The notes under the pieces: model-generated | What the model was told of the DNA's origin: nothing | Databases searched by the model: none | What the model saw: the letters and a program-made list of their open reading frames with translations, nothing else | Translations under genes and position numbers: made by a program | In this document: piece after piece, positions 23,182-31,865 of the stretch | Position numbering within the stretch: position 1 is the stretch's first letter | Layout: the number at the start of each line of letters is the position of its first letter | NCBI RefSeq assembly: GCF_010730745.1 | Contig: NZ_AP022615.1 | Location: 496,001-560,000, forward strand | From: Mycobacterium heidelbergense | GTDB taxonomy: Bacteria; Actinomycetota; Actinomycetes; Mycobacteriales; Mycobacteriaceae | Direction of reading: 5' to 3' | Length of the DNA: 64,000 nucleotides

Positions 23182-23285
23182 TCGGCTGCCTAAAACCGCT
23201 GGTCACAACGGTTCTGCACGGAACTCAGACCGCTGTTGCCAGCCGTTGTCGGCCTTTGTGAACCGCAGTGCAGACTACCAAAGAC

Positions 23286-24749
23286 TCAGGCCGCGTCGTC
23301 GCGCGCGGCCCGCAGCCGCCGCAGGCTGCGGTCGCGGCCCAGCAGCTCCAGGGATTCGAACAGCGGCGGGCTGACCGTTGTTCCGGTGGCGGCGACCCGG
23401 ATCGGGCCGAACGCCTTGCGCGGTTTGAGCGCCAGACCCTCGATGAGGGCGGCCTTGAGCGCGGCCTCGATCGGCTCCGCGGTCCAGTCCGCCACGCCGT
23501 CCAGCGCGGCCAGCGCCGCATCGAGCACCGCGATGCCATCCGGGCCGAGCTCCTTGGCGGCGGCCCTGGGGTCGATCGCGTACTCGTCGTCGTTGAGGAA
23601 CTTCAACAGGTCCCACGCGTCGCTCAGCACGACGATGCGGGTCTGCACCAGCTCGGCCGCCGTGGCGAATCCCGCGTCGTCCAGCCCGGTGCGATGCCCG
23701 TGCGCGTCGAAATAGCCGCGCAGCCGCGCGGTGAAGTCGTCGGCGTCGAGCATCCGGATGTGCTCGGCGTTGATCGCGTCGGCCTTCTTCTGGTCGAACC
23801 GGGCCGGATTGGAGTTGACGTCGACGACGTCGAACGCGGCCACCATCTCGTCGAGGCTGAACAGGTCGCGGTCGTCGGCGATCGCCCAGCCCAGCAGCGC
23901 AAGGTAATTCAGCAGGCCCTCCGGGATGAAGCCGCGGTCGCGGTGGGCGAACAGGTTCGACTGCGGGTCGCGCTTGGAGAGCTTCTTTGTCCCCTCCCCC
24001 AATACCGTTGGCAGGTGGGCGAATTCCGGGACGCGCTCGGCGACGCCGATCCGGATCAGCGCCCGATACAGCGCGAGCTGGCGCGGCGTCGACGGCAGCA
24101 GGTCGTCGCCGCGCAGCACGTGGGTGATCCTCATCAGCGCGTCGTCGACCGGGTTGACCAAGGTGTACAAGAATTTTCCGGGGTCACCGCTCGCGCGGGT
24201 CAACGCGAAATCGGGCACGGTGCCCGCCGCGAAGGTGGTGGTCCCGCGTACCAGGTCGTCCCAGGCGAGGTCTTCGTCGGGCATCCGCAGCCGCACCACC
24301 GGCCTGCGGCCCTCCGCCAAAAACGCGGCGCGCTGCGCGTCGGTGAGCTGACGGTCGAAGTTGTCGTAGCCGAGCTTGGGGTTGCGGCCCGCGGCGACAT
24401 GGCGCGCCTCGACCTCCTCCGGCGTCGAGAACGCGTAGTAGGCCTCCCCCGCCTCGAGCAGCTTGGCCACCACGTCGCGGTAGATCTCGGTGCGCTGCGA
24501 CTGCCGGTACGGGCCGTAGGGCCCGCCGACCTCGGGCCCCTCGTCCCAGTCGAGGCCGAGCCAGCGCAGCGCGTCGAGCAGCGCCAGGTAGCTTTCCTCG
24601 GTGTCGCGCTGCGCGTCGGTGTCCTCGATGCGAAAGACGAAGGTGCCACCGGTGTGTCGGGCGTAGGCCCAGTTGAACAGCGCGGTGCGGACCATCCCGA
24701 CGTGCGGGGTGCCGGTGGGCGACGGGCAGAACCGGACTCGTACGGTCAC
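23286..24749 (-). CDS. gltX: Glutamyl-tRNA synthetase
   Basis: 487 residues from GTG 24749, overlapping the stop of the upstream FAH-family gene by four bases (GTGA). Class I synthetase features: the HIGH-type motif in PSPTGTPHVGMVRTALFNWA, IEDTDAQRD, and the KMSKS-type loop KLSKRDP (about residue 250). The C-terminal helical anticodon-binding domain starts near residue 330. In bacteria without GlnRS it must also glutamylate tRNA-Gln; tRNA-Gln and tRNA-Glu lie directly downstream and GatCAB further along. Corresponds to Mtb Rv2992c. Confidence 0.98.
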   Translation of the reverse strand: MTVRVRFCPSPTGTPHVGMVRTALFNWAYARHTGGTFVFRIEDTDAQRDTEESYLALLDALRWLGLDWDEGPEVGGPYGPYRQSQRTEIYRDVVAKLLEAGEAYYAFSTPEEVEARHVAAGRNPKLGYDNFDRQLTDAQRAAFLAEGRRPVVRLRMPDEDLAWDDLVRGTTTFAAGTVPDFALTRASGDPGKFLYTLVNPVDDALMRITHVLRGDDLLPSTPRQLALYRALIRIGVAERVPEFAHLPTVLGEGTKKLSKRDPQSNLFAHRDRGFIPEGLLNYLALLGWAIADDRDLFSLDEMVAAFDVVDVNSNPARFDQKKADAINAEHIRMLDADDFTARLRGYFDAHGHRTGLDDAGFATAAELVQTRIVVLSDAWDLLKFLNDDEYAIDPRAAAKELGPDGIAVLDAALAALDGVADWTAEPIEAALKAALIEGLALKPRKAFGPIRVAATGTTVSPPLFESLELLGRDRSLRRLRAARDDAA

Positions 24750-25543
24750 GACTTTCCTTTGCGGACTACGGGATTGGTGAGGGTGCCGATCCCCTCGATG
24801 GTGATGGACACGGTGTCACCGTCCTCGATGGGGCCGACACCCGCCGGCGTACCGGTGAGGATGAGATCGCCGGGCAGCAGGGTCATCACGGCCGAGATCC
24901 ACTCCACGATGGCGCCGACGTCGTGGATCATCAGCGAGGTGCGGGCGCGCTGCTTGACGTCGCCGTTGACCTCGGTGCGCAGCTCCAGATCGGCGGGGTC
25001 GACATCGGTGACGATCCACGGCCCCACCGGGCAGAAGGTGTCGTGGCCCTTGGCCCGGGTCCATTGGCCGTCGGCCTGCTGTTGATCGCGCGCCGACACG
25101 TCGTTGGCGATGGTGTAGCCGAGGATGTTCTCGGCGGCCCGCGCGGCCGGGACGTCCTTGCACGGCCTGCCGATCACCGCCGCCAGCTCGCCCTCGAAGT
25201 GCACGGGTGATGCGTTGGCGGGCAACCGAATCGGCACATTCGGCCCGATGATCGCGGTGTTGGGCTTGAGGAATATCACCGGGTCCGCCGGCGCCGGGCC
25301 CGTCTGGCCGCCCATCTCCGCGATGTGATCGGCGTAGTTCTTGCCGACGCAGACCACCTTGCCGGCCAGCATCGGAGCCAACAGCCGGACGTCGGGCAGC
25401 GGCCACGACCGGCCCGTGAAGGTGGGCGTCCCGAATGGGTGCTCGGCGATCTCCCGGGCGGTCATCGCGGTGGGATCGTCCAATTCGCCCTCGACACTGA
25501 CGAAGGCGACACCGTCCGGGCTGGCGACTCGAGCAAGGCGCAT
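24746..25543 (-). CDS. Fumarylacetoacetate hydrolase-family protein (Rv2993c-like)
   Basis: 265 residues from ATG 25543, with TAGGCT 7 bases upstream, suggesting a leaderless mRNA. The FAH catalytic core is present: VCVGKNYADHIAEMG, VIFLKPNTAIIG, the metal-binding HFEGELAAVIGR, YTIANDVSARDQQ, GHDTFCPVGPWI and LPGDLILTGTPAGVGPIEDGD. Family members hydrate, isomerise or cleave beta-diketo acids, including acylpyruvases and oxaloacetate decarboxylases; annotation as 2-hydroxyhepta-2,4-diene-1,7-dioate isomerase is only tentative. The frame continues upstream to 25804 but opposes the MFS gene there. Translationally coupled to gltX. Confidence 0.88.
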   Translation of the reverse strand: MRLARVASPDGVAFVSVEGELDDPTAMTAREIAEHPFGTPTFTGRSWPLPDVRLLAPMLAGKVVCVGKNYADHIAEMGGQTGPAPADPVIFLKPNTAIIGPNVPIRLPANASPVHFEGELAAVIGRPCKDVPAARAAENILGYTIANDVSARDQQQADGQWTRAKGHDTFCPVGPWIVTDVDPADLELRTEVNGDVKQRARTSLMIHDVGAIVEWISAVMTLLPGDLILTGTPAGVGPIEDGDTVSITIEGIGTLTNPVVRKGKS

Positions 25544-25604
25544 TCGGTTGAGCCTAGTGAACACGTTTCGGCGGCCGGTGTCAGGCGTGTGGAAGCATGG
25601 ACAG

Positions 25605-26951
25605 ATGCCCAGGGACCACCCTGCCGTGCTCGGCGCCGGAGCGCGCTGGACGGTCATGGTCGTCTCCTTGTTCGTGACGGCGAGTTCCTTCCTCTTCATC
25701 AACGGCGTCGCGTTCCTGATCCCCTCGCTCGAAGCCAAGCGCGGAACCCCGCTGGCCGAAGCCGGTCTGCTGTCGTCGATGCCGAGCTGGGGCATGGTGG
25801 CCACGCTGCTGCTCTGGGGCTACGCGCTCGATCACGTGGGCGAGCGGATCGTGCTGACGCTGGGCTCGGGGCTCACCGCGGCCGCGGCCTACGCCGCGGC
25901 GTCGGTCCATTCGCTGGTGTTGGTCGGCGCCTGTCTGTTTCTGGGCGGCATGGCCGCCGCGGGGTGCAACGCCGCGGGCGGCCGGCTGGTGTCCGGCTGG
26001 TTCCCGCCGCACCAGCGCGGCCTGGCGATGGGCATCCGTCAGACGGCGCAACCGCTGGGAATCGCGGTGGGCGCGCTGGTCATGCCCGAGCTCGCCGAAC
26101 ACGGCCCGCACGCGGGGCTGGTGTTCCCGGCGTTCGTGTGCGCGGCTGCGGCGGTGGCCAGTGGGGTGGCCATCGTCGACCCGCCGCGGAAGCCCCGCGA
26201 GGCCGCCACGCACGAGGAACTGGCCAGCCCCTATCGCGGGTCGTCGGTGCTGTACCGGATCCACGCGACGTCGGCGCTGCTGATGATGCCGCAGACGGTG
26301 ACCGTGACGTTCATGCTGGTCTGGCTGATGAACGACCATGGCTGGTCGGTGGCGGCCGCGGGCCTTTTGGTGACCGTCTCGCAGCTGCTCGGCGCGCTGG
26401 GCCGCGTCGCGGTCGGCCGGTGGTCGGATCGCGTCGGCTCACGAATGGGACCGGTCCGCGTCATCGCCATCGCCGCCGCCTTGACCCTGTTCCTGCTGAC
26501 CCTCGCCGACGACATCGGCTCGCCATTCGAAGTGCCGCTCATGGTTGCGATCTCGGTCATCGCGGTGCTCGACAACGGGTTGGCCGCGACCGCGATCACC
26601 GAGTTCGCCGGGCCGTTCTGGAGCGGGCGCGCGCTGGGCGCGCAGAACACCACGCAGCGGCTGATGGCGGCCGCGGGGCCCCCGCTGTTCGGCGCGTTGA
26701 TCGCCGCGGCCAAGTATCCGTCGGCCTGGGCGCTGTGCGGGCTATTCCCGTTGGTGGCAATACCATTGGTGCCGGCCCGGCTGCTGCCTCCCGGTTTGGA
26801 GACTAGAGCGCGCCGACGATCCGTTCGCCGACTTCGCTGGTGGAGAGCCGTTCGTTCCCACGAGTTGCCAGATGGGTCTCGACGGCCCGGTCCACCCGGG
26901 CAGCGGCATCGTCCTCGCCGAGGTGGGCGAGCAGCAGCGCCACCGACATGA
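25605..26951 (+). CDS. Major facilitator superfamily transporter (Rv2994-like)
   Basis: 448 residues from ATG 25605. About twelve hydrophobic segments are visible: MVVSLFVTASSFLFINGVAF, LLLWGYALDHVGERIVL (the MFS loop 2-3 pattern D-x-x-G-x-R), LVLVGACLFLGGMAAAG, ALLMMPQTVTVTFMLVWLM and others. ISRQTAQPLG-like GIRQTAQPLGIAVGALVMPE lies mid-N-half. The substrate is unknown. The last ~50 residues are Arg/Pro/Gly-rich and antisense to the end of leuB, an overlap of 149 bases. The membrane part finishes near 26800, so the tail may be dispensable. Confidence 0.88.
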   Translation: MPRDHPAVLGAGARWTVMVVSLFVTASSFLFINGVAFLIPSLEAKRGTPLAEAGLLSSMPSWGMVATLLLWGYALDHVGERIVLTLGSGLTAAAAYAAASVHSLVLVGACLFLGGMAAAGCNAAGGRLVSGWFPPHQRGLAMGIRQTAQPLGIAVGALVMPELAEHGPHAGLVFPAFVCAAAAVASGVAIVDPPRKPREAATHEELASPYRGSSVLYRIHATSALLMMPQTVTVTFMLVWLMNDHGWSVAAAGLLVTVSQLLGALGRVAVGRWSDRVGSRMGPVRVIAIAAALTLFLLTLADDIGSPFEVPLMVAISVIAVLDNGLAATAITEFAGPFWSGRALGAQNTTQRLMAAAGPPLFGALIAAAKYPSAWALCGLFPLVAIPLVPARLLPPGLETRARRRSVRRLRWWRAVRSHELPDGSRRPGPPGQRHRPRRGGRAAAPPT

Positions 26952-27822
26952 TCGCGGCCGTCGGATCGGCGATGCCCCGGCCGGCGATGTCGGGCGCGCT
27001 GCCGTGCACCGGCTCGAACATCGAGGGGTTGGTCCGGGTGGCGTCGATATTTCCGCTGGCGGCCAAGCCAATTCCGCCGCACACCGCCGCGGCCAAGTCG
27101 GTGATGATGTCGCCGAACAGGTTGTCGGTGACGATCACGTCGAAGCGGCCGGGGTCGGTGACCAGGTAGATGGTGGCGGCGTCGACGTGTGAGTAGGCCA
27201 CCTCGACGTCGGGGTATTCCTCGCCGACCTCGGCCACGATGCGCGACCACAGCTTCCCCGCGAACGTCAGCACGTTGTTTTTGTGCACCAGCGTCAGGTG
27301 TTTGCGGCGCAGCCGCGCTTGCTCGAACGCGTATCGCACCACCCGGCGCACGCCGAACGCGGTGTTCACGCTGACCTCGGTGGCCACCTCGTGGGGCGTG
27401 CCGACGCGGATCGCGCCGCCGTTGCCGGTGTAGGGGCCCTCGGTGCCCTCGCGCACCACGACGAAGTCGATGCCGGGATTCCCGCTCTCCAATTTCAGCG
27501 GGCTGCTCACCCCCGGGTACAGCCGGCCCGGCCGCAGGTTGACGTGGTGGTCCAGCTCAAAACGCAGGCGCAGCAACAGGCCTCGCTCCAGCACGCCGCT
27601 GGGCACCGACGGATCGCCTATCGCCCCGAGCAGGATCGCGTCATGCTGGCGCAGCTCGGAGAGCACCGAGTCCGGCAGCAGTTCGCCGGTCGCGTGGAAC
27701 CGACGGGCGCCCAGGTCGTAGCCCGTCTTCTGCACCCCCGGCACGACCGCGTCGAGGACTTTGACGGCCTCGGCCACCACCTCGGGGCCGATGCCGTCGC
27801 CACTGATGACCGCCAATTTCAC
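26803..27822 (-). CDS. leuB: 3-isopropylmalate dehydrogenase
   Basis: 339 residues from ATG 27822, overlapping the serA stop in an ATGA junction. It oxidises and decarboxylates 3-isopropylmalate to 2-oxoisocaproate with NAD. The family signatures are complete: VISGDGIGPEVVAEAV, LLLRLRFELDHHVNLRP, VVREGTEGPYTGNGG, HKNNVLTFAGKLW, DVIVTDNLFGDIITDLAAA and FEPVHGSAPDIAGRGIADP. Co-transcription with serA is expected. The 3' end overlaps the convergent MFS gene. Confidence 0.98.
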   Translation of the reverse strand: MKLAVISGDGIGPEVVAEAVKVLDAVVPGVQKTGYDLGARRFHATGELLPDSVLSELRQHDAILLGAIGDPSVPSGVLERGLLLRLRFELDHHVNLRPGRLYPGVSSPLKLESGNPGIDFVVVREGTEGPYTGNGGAIRVGTPHEVATEVSVNTAFGVRRVVRYAFEQARLRRKHLTLVHKNNVLTFAGKLWSRIVAEVGEEYPDVEVAYSHVDAATIYLVTDPGRFDVIVTDNLFGDIITDLAAAVCGGIGLAASGNIDATRTNPSMFEPVHGSAPDIAGRGIADPTAAIMSVALLLAHLGEDDAAARVDRAVETHLATRGNERLSTSEVGERIVGAL

Positions 27823-29405
27823 GACAGGTCAACCACTTCGAGCTTGTTGGCGCCCACGGCCGCCGCGATCGCCGACCGCACGTCGCCCGGCACGTCCTGG
27901 TCCACCCGCAGCAGGATCGTCGCGCTCGGACCCTCGGCGTCCTCGGACAGTTGCGCGGCGTGGATGTTCACGCCGGCCGCGCCCAGCAGGGTGCCGATCT
28001 TGCCCAGCGCCCCGGGCTGATCGACGTAGTTGATCACCAGGTTGGTGCCCTGGGCGCGCAGGTCGAAGTTGCGGCCGTTGATCTGCACGATCTTTTCCAC
28101 CAGCTGCGGCCCGGACAGCGTGCCGGCCACGTTGACCACCGAGCCGTCGTGGGCGACGGCCCGCACGTCGACGACGCTGCGGTGGTTGGGGCTTTCCGAC
28201 GCCGTGCTGATTTCGGCGGTCACGCCGCGTTCGGCGGCCAGCGCCGGCGCGTTGACGAAGGTGACCTGGTCCTCGATGACCGCCGAGAACAAGCCGCGCA
28301 GCGCCGAAAGCCGCAGCACCTCAACGTCTTCGGACGCCAGCTCGCCGCGCACCTGCACGGACAGCGACGCCGGCAGGCCGTCGGACAGCGCCGCGGCCAG
28401 CACGCCGAGCTTGCGCGCCAGGTCCAGCCAGGGCGCCACCTCCTCGCTGACCACCCCGCCGCCGACGTTGACCGCGTCGGGGACGAACTCCCCCGCCAGC
28501 GCCAGCCGCACGCTCTCGGCCACGTCGGTGCCGGCTCGGTCCTGGGCCTCGGCGGTGGACGCCCCCAGGTGCGGCGTGACCACCACCTGCGGCAGCTCGA
28601 AAAGCGGGCTGTCGGTGCAGGGTTCGCTGGAGAACACGTCGATGCCGGCGGCGCGGACGTGGCCACTGCTCACCGCCTCGGCCAGCGCCGCCTCGTCCAC
28701 CAACCCGCCGCGGGCGGCGTTGACGATGATGACGCCCGGCTTGGTCTTGGCCAGCGCCTCCTTGTCGATCAGGCCCGCCGTCTCGGGCGTCTTCGGCAGG
28801 TGCACCGAGATGAAGTCGGCGCGGGCCAGCAGGTCGTCCAGCGCCAGCAGCTCGATGCCGAGCTGCGCGGCCCGCGTCGGCGCCACGTACGGGTCGTAGG
28901 CGATCACGTGGGTGCCGAAGGCCGCGATCCGCTGCGCGAACAGCTGCCCGATCCGGCCCAGCCCGACCACACCGACGGTCTTGCCGAAGATTTCGGTGCC
29001 CGAGAACGACGACCGCTTCCAGGCGTGCTCCCGGAGGGAGGCGTCGGCCGCCGCGATCTGGCGCGCCGCGCTCAGCAGCAGGGCCAGCGCGTGCTCGGCG
29101 GCGCTGTGGATGTTCGACGTCGGCGCGTTGACCACCAGCACACCGCGGGCGGTGGCGGCGTCGACGTCGACGTTGTCCAGCCCCACCCCGGCGCGCGCGA
29201 CGATCTTCAGCTTGGGGGCGGCCGCCAGCACCTCGGCGTCGACCGTGGTGGCCGACCGCACCAGCAGCGCGTCGGCCTCGGGCACGGCGGCCAGCAGCTT
29301 CGGCCGGTCCGGCCCGTCCACCCAGCGCACCTCCACCTGGTCTCCCAGCGCGGCGACGGTTGATTCGGCGAGTTTGTCGGCTATCACTACAACGGGAAGA
29401 TTCAC
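27819..29405 (-). CDS. serA: D-3-phosphoglycerate dehydrogenase
   Basis: 528 residues from GTG 29405, the same length as Mtb SerA1 (Rv2996c). First step of serine synthesis. Nucleotide-binding and catalytic parts: VGVVGLGRIGQLFAQRIAAF, VIIVNAARGGLVDEAALAEA, VVVTPHLGASTAEAQDRAG (catalytic His). The long form carries the intervening ASB domain (about residues 320-450) and the C-terminal ACT domain (GTNLVINYVDQPGALGKIGT) that mediate serine inhibition. TAGGCT at 29412-29417 lies 6 bases before the start codon, so the mRNA is probably leaderless. Confidence 0.98.
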   Translation of the reverse strand: MNLPVVVIADKLAESTVAALGDQVEVRWVDGPDRPKLLAAVPEADALLVRSATTVDAEVLAAAPKLKIVARAGVGLDNVDVDAATARGVLVVNAPTSNIHSAAEHALALLLSAARQIAAADASLREHAWKRSSFSGTEIFGKTVGVVGLGRIGQLFAQRIAAFGTHVIAYDPYVAPTRAAQLGIELLALDDLLARADFISVHLPKTPETAGLIDKEALAKTKPGVIIVNAARGGLVDEAALAEAVSSGHVRAAGIDVFSSEPCTDSPLFELPQVVVTPHLGASTAEAQDRAGTDVAESVRLALAGEFVPDAVNVGGGVVSEEVAPWLDLARKLGVLAAALSDGLPASLSVQVRGELASEDVEVLRLSALRGLFSAVIEDQVTFVNAPALAAERGVTAEISTASESPNHRSVVDVRAVAHDGSVVNVAGTLSGPQLVEKIVQINGRNFDLRAQGTNLVINYVDQPGALGKIGTLLGAAGVNIHAAQLSEDAEGPSATILLRVDQDVPGDVRSAIAAAVGANKLEVVDLS

Positions 29406-29593
29406 CCGGCCAGCCTATCGGCTGGCGGACCGGGCGCTCCGACGCGGCTCCGGCGGTGAAGTCACGTCCGCCACACGTGTCTCCGCTGGAGGCGGCACCG
29501 GTTGTGCCCACCTACGCGCGACAGGCGCCCGGACGCTCACGGGCAGGCCGGAACCGACGCCGACGGCGCTCTCCGCCGCGTGCGGTGCGCGCC

Positions 29594-29599
29594 TACGCT
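29594..29599 (+). promoter_or_regulatory. -10 hexamer for a leaderless wrbA-like transcript
   Basis: TACGCT is followed by six bases (GGCCCC) and the GTG start at 29606; no ribosome-binding site is present. The 188 bases upstream, back to serA, hold no gene that I can support. Confidence 0.55.
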
Positions 29600-29605
29600 G
29601 GCCCC

Positions 29606-30208
29606 GTGACCAAACTCGCGATCATCTACTATTCGGCCACCGGTCATGGCACCGCGATGGCACAGCGCGTCGCCGCGGCGGCCGAGTCGGCGGGCGCCGA
29701 GGTCCGCCTGCGGCACGTCGCCGAAACCCACGACCCGGAATCGTTCGCCCACAACCCGGCGTGGACCGCGAATTACGAAGCCACCAAGGACCTTCCCGCG
29801 GCCACCGGCGACGACATCGTGTGGGCCGACGCGGTGATCTTCGGCTCGCCGACCCGGTTCGGCTCTCCCGCAGCGCAATTGCGCGCCTTCCTGGACTCGC
29901 TGGGCGGGCTGTGGGCCGAAGGCAAGCTGGCCGACAAGGTGTATGCGGCCTTCACGTCGTCCAACACCCTGCACGGCGGGCAGGAGACGACGCTGCTCGC
30001 CCTTTACATCACGCTGATGCATTTCGGCGGCATCATCGTGCCGCCGGGATACACCGACCCGTCCAAGTTCGTCGACGGCAACCCGTACGGGGTGAGTCTG
30101 GTATCCACCCACGACAACATCCACGAGTTCGACGAGACGACCCAGCACGCCCTCGATCACCTTGCCCGCCGGGTGGTTACGGTCGCCGGAAGGCTGGCGG
30201 CCGGCTAG
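29606..30208 (+). CDS. WrbA-type NAD(P)H:quinone oxidoreductase (flavodoxin-like)
   Basis: 200 residues from GTG 29606, the usual WrbA length (about 198). FMN-binding loop IIYYSATGHGTAMAQ, the second flavin loop FGSPTRFGSPAAQLRAFLDS, and the type IV signature FTSSNTLHGGQETTLLALYI followed by HFGGIIVPPGYTD. Such enzymes reduce quinones by two electrons and avoid semiquinone radicals. In Mtb the serA1-ilvC interval carries different genes (Rv2997-Rv3000, including lppY), so this is a species-specific replacement at the locus. Confidence 0.9.
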   Translation: MTKLAIIYYSATGHGTAMAQRVAAAAESAGAEVRLRHVAETHDPESFAHNPAWTANYEATKDLPAATGDDIVWADAVIFGSPTRFGSPAAQLRAFLDSLGGLWAEGKLADKVYAAFTSSNTLHGGQETTLLALYITLMHFGGIIVPPGYTDPSKFVDGNPYGVSLVSTHDNIHEFDETTQHALDHLARRVVTVAGRLAAG

Positions 30209-30254
30209 CCTGCCGGCTAGGCGCGGCGCCGGGATAGCGCGGCCGGCTAGCGTC

Positions 30255-30310
30255 GAGCGTCACGCCAGCGTGGCACTGGCGACCGAGCGCCACGCTGGCG
30301 TGACGCTCGG
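30255..30310. repeat. Intergenic palindrome pair, family A, site 2
   Basis: GAGCGTCACGCCAGCGTGGC (30255-30274) and the roughly reverse-complementary GAGCGCCACGCTGGCGTGAC (from 30285, continuing GCTCGG) can form one long stem with a ~10-base loop. It lies between convergent wrbA-like and ilvC and could terminate both. Confidence 0.8.
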
Positions 30311-30325
30311 CGCTCGGCCTGGAGA

Positions 30326-31339
30326 CTAGGCCGTCTCGGTGATCGGGCGGTCCACCCAGCTCATCAGGTCGCGCAGCCGCTTGCCGACGATCTCGATGGG
30401 ATGCTCGGCGTTTTCCTTGCGCAGCTGCTCCAGTTGCTTGTTGCCGCCCTCGACGTTCCCGACCAGCTTCTTGGTGAAGCTGCCGTCCTGGATGTCGCGC
30501 AGAATCTCGCGCATGCGGTCCTTGGTGCTGGCGTCGATGACCCGCGGGCCCGACAGGTACCCGCCGAACTCCGCGGTGTCGGACACCGAGTAGTTCATCC
30601 GGGCGATGCCGCCCTCGTACATCAGGTCGACGATCAGCTTGAGCTCGTGCAGCACCTCGAAGTAGGCCATCTCCGGCGGGTAGCCCGCCTCGACCATCAC
30701 GTCGAAACCGGCCTTCACCAATTCCTCTGTGCCGCCGCACAACACGGCCTGCTCGCCGAACAGGTCGGTCTCGGTCTCGTCCTTGAAGGTGGTCTTGATG
30801 ACGCCGGCCCGGGTGCCGCCGATGGCCTTGGCGTAGGACAGCGCCAGCGCCTCGCCCTTCCCGGTCGGGTCCTGGTCGACCGCGATCAGGCAGGGCACGC
30901 CCTTACCATCGACGAACTGGCGGCGCACCAAATGGCCGGGGCCCTTGGGGGCGACCATCGCGACGGTGACGTCGCCGGGCGGCTTGATCAACCCGAAGTG
31001 GATGTTGAGCCCGTGACCGAAGAACAACGCGTCGCCGGGGTTGAGGTTGGGCTCGATGTCGTTCTTGAAGATGTCGGCCTGCGCGGTGTCGGGGGCCAGC
31101 AGCATGATGACGTCGGCCCACTTGGCGACCTCGGCGGGGGTGTCGACGTCCAGGCCCTGCTCGGCGACCTTGGCCCGCGACTTCGAACCCTCCTTCAAAC
31201 CGACACGCACCTGCACGCCCGAGTCGCGCAGGCTCAACGAGTGCGCGTGCCCCTGGCTGCCGTATCCGATCACGCCGACCTTGCGGCCACCGATGATCGA
31301 CAGGTCCGCGTCGTCGTCGTAGAACATCTCTAATGCCAC
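30326..31339 (-). CDS. ilvC: Ketol-acid reductoisomerase
   Basis: 337 residues from GTG 31339, placed by GAAGGA 8 bases upstream; some annotations start four codons later at MFYDDDADLS. It converts acetolactate to the dihydroxy acid for valine, leucine and isoleucine synthesis. NADPH loop VGVIGYGSQGHAHSLSLRDS, then GHGLNIHFGLIKPPGDVTVAMVAPKGPG, and the metal-binding TFKDETETDLFGEQAVLCGG and ELKLIVDLMYEGG segments. Class I (short) enzyme. Last gene of ilvB-ilvN-ilvC, 25 bases after ilvN. Confidence 0.98.
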   Translation of the reverse strand: MALEMFYDDDADLSIIGGRKVGVIGYGSQGHAHSLSLRDSGVQVRVGLKEGSKSRAKVAEQGLDVDTPAEVAKWADVIMLLAPDTAQADIFKNDIEPNLNPGDALFFGHGLNIHFGLIKPPGDVTVAMVAPKGPGHLVRRQFVDGKGVPCLIAVDQDPTGKGEALALSYAKAIGGTRAGVIKTTFKDETETDLFGEQAVLCGGTEELVKAGFDVMVEAGYPPEMAYFEVLHELKLIVDLMYEGGIARMNYSVSDTAEFGGYLSGPRVIDASTKDRMREILRDIQDGSFTKKLVGNVEGGNKQLEQLRKENAEHPIEIVGKRLRDLMSWVDRPITETA

Positions 31340-31364
31340 TGTGGATTTCCTTCTCTTCGATGAG

Positions 31365-31865
31365 TTACTTGGCGGAGCCGATCCCACGCGCACCGCGGGA
31401 CAACGACACCAGGCCCGATTGGACGATTTCGCGGATGCCGAAGGGCTCCAGGACGCGCAGCAGCGCCTCGATCTTGCCGCGGTTACCGGTGGCCTCGATG
31501 GTCAGCGCTTCCGGCGACACGTCAATGACCTTGGCGCGGAACAGGTTCACCGCCTCGATGACCTGGCTGCGGCTGCCGGCGTCGGCCCGCACCTTGATCA
31601 GCGCCAGCTCCCGGGACACCGCGTTGCCCTCGTCCAGCTCGATGATCTTGATGACGTTGATCAGCTTGTTGAGCTGCTTGGTGACCTGCTCGAGCGGGGT
31701 GTCCTCGGCGGAGACGACGATGGTCATCCGCGACATGTCCTTCTGCTCCGTGGCGCCCACGGCCAGCGACTCGATGTTGAAGCCACGCCGCGAGAACAGC
31801 GCCGCCACCCGCGCGAGCACGCCGGGCTTGTCCTCCACCAGCACCGACAGCGTGTGCGTGTTCAT
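31365..31865 (-). CDS. ilvN: Acetolactate synthase, small regulatory subunit
   Basis: 166 residues from ATG 31865, which overlaps the ilvB stop by one base (TGATG). The N-terminal ACT domain, THTLSVLVEDKPGVLARVAA and FSRRGFNIESLAVG, binds valine. The C-terminal domain (ELALIKVRADAGSRSQVIEA) activates the catalytic subunit. Translational coupling to ilvB keeps subunit ratios matched. Mtb counterpart is Rv3002c (168 residues). Confidence 0.97.
   Translation of the reverse strand: MNTHTLSVLVEDKPGVLARVAALFSRRGFNIESLAVGATEQKDMSRMTIVVSAEDTPLEQVTKQLNKLINVIKIIELDEGNAVSRELALIKVRADAGSRSQVIEAVNLFRAKVIDVSPEALTIEATGNRGKIEALLRVLEPFGIREIVQSGLVSLSRGARGIGSAK

Noticed and set aside
29406..29605. Riboswitch search upstream of serA and the wrbA-like gene
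   Set aside because: No conserved riboswitch core recognised; both genes show leaderless-type promoters that leave no 5' UTR.
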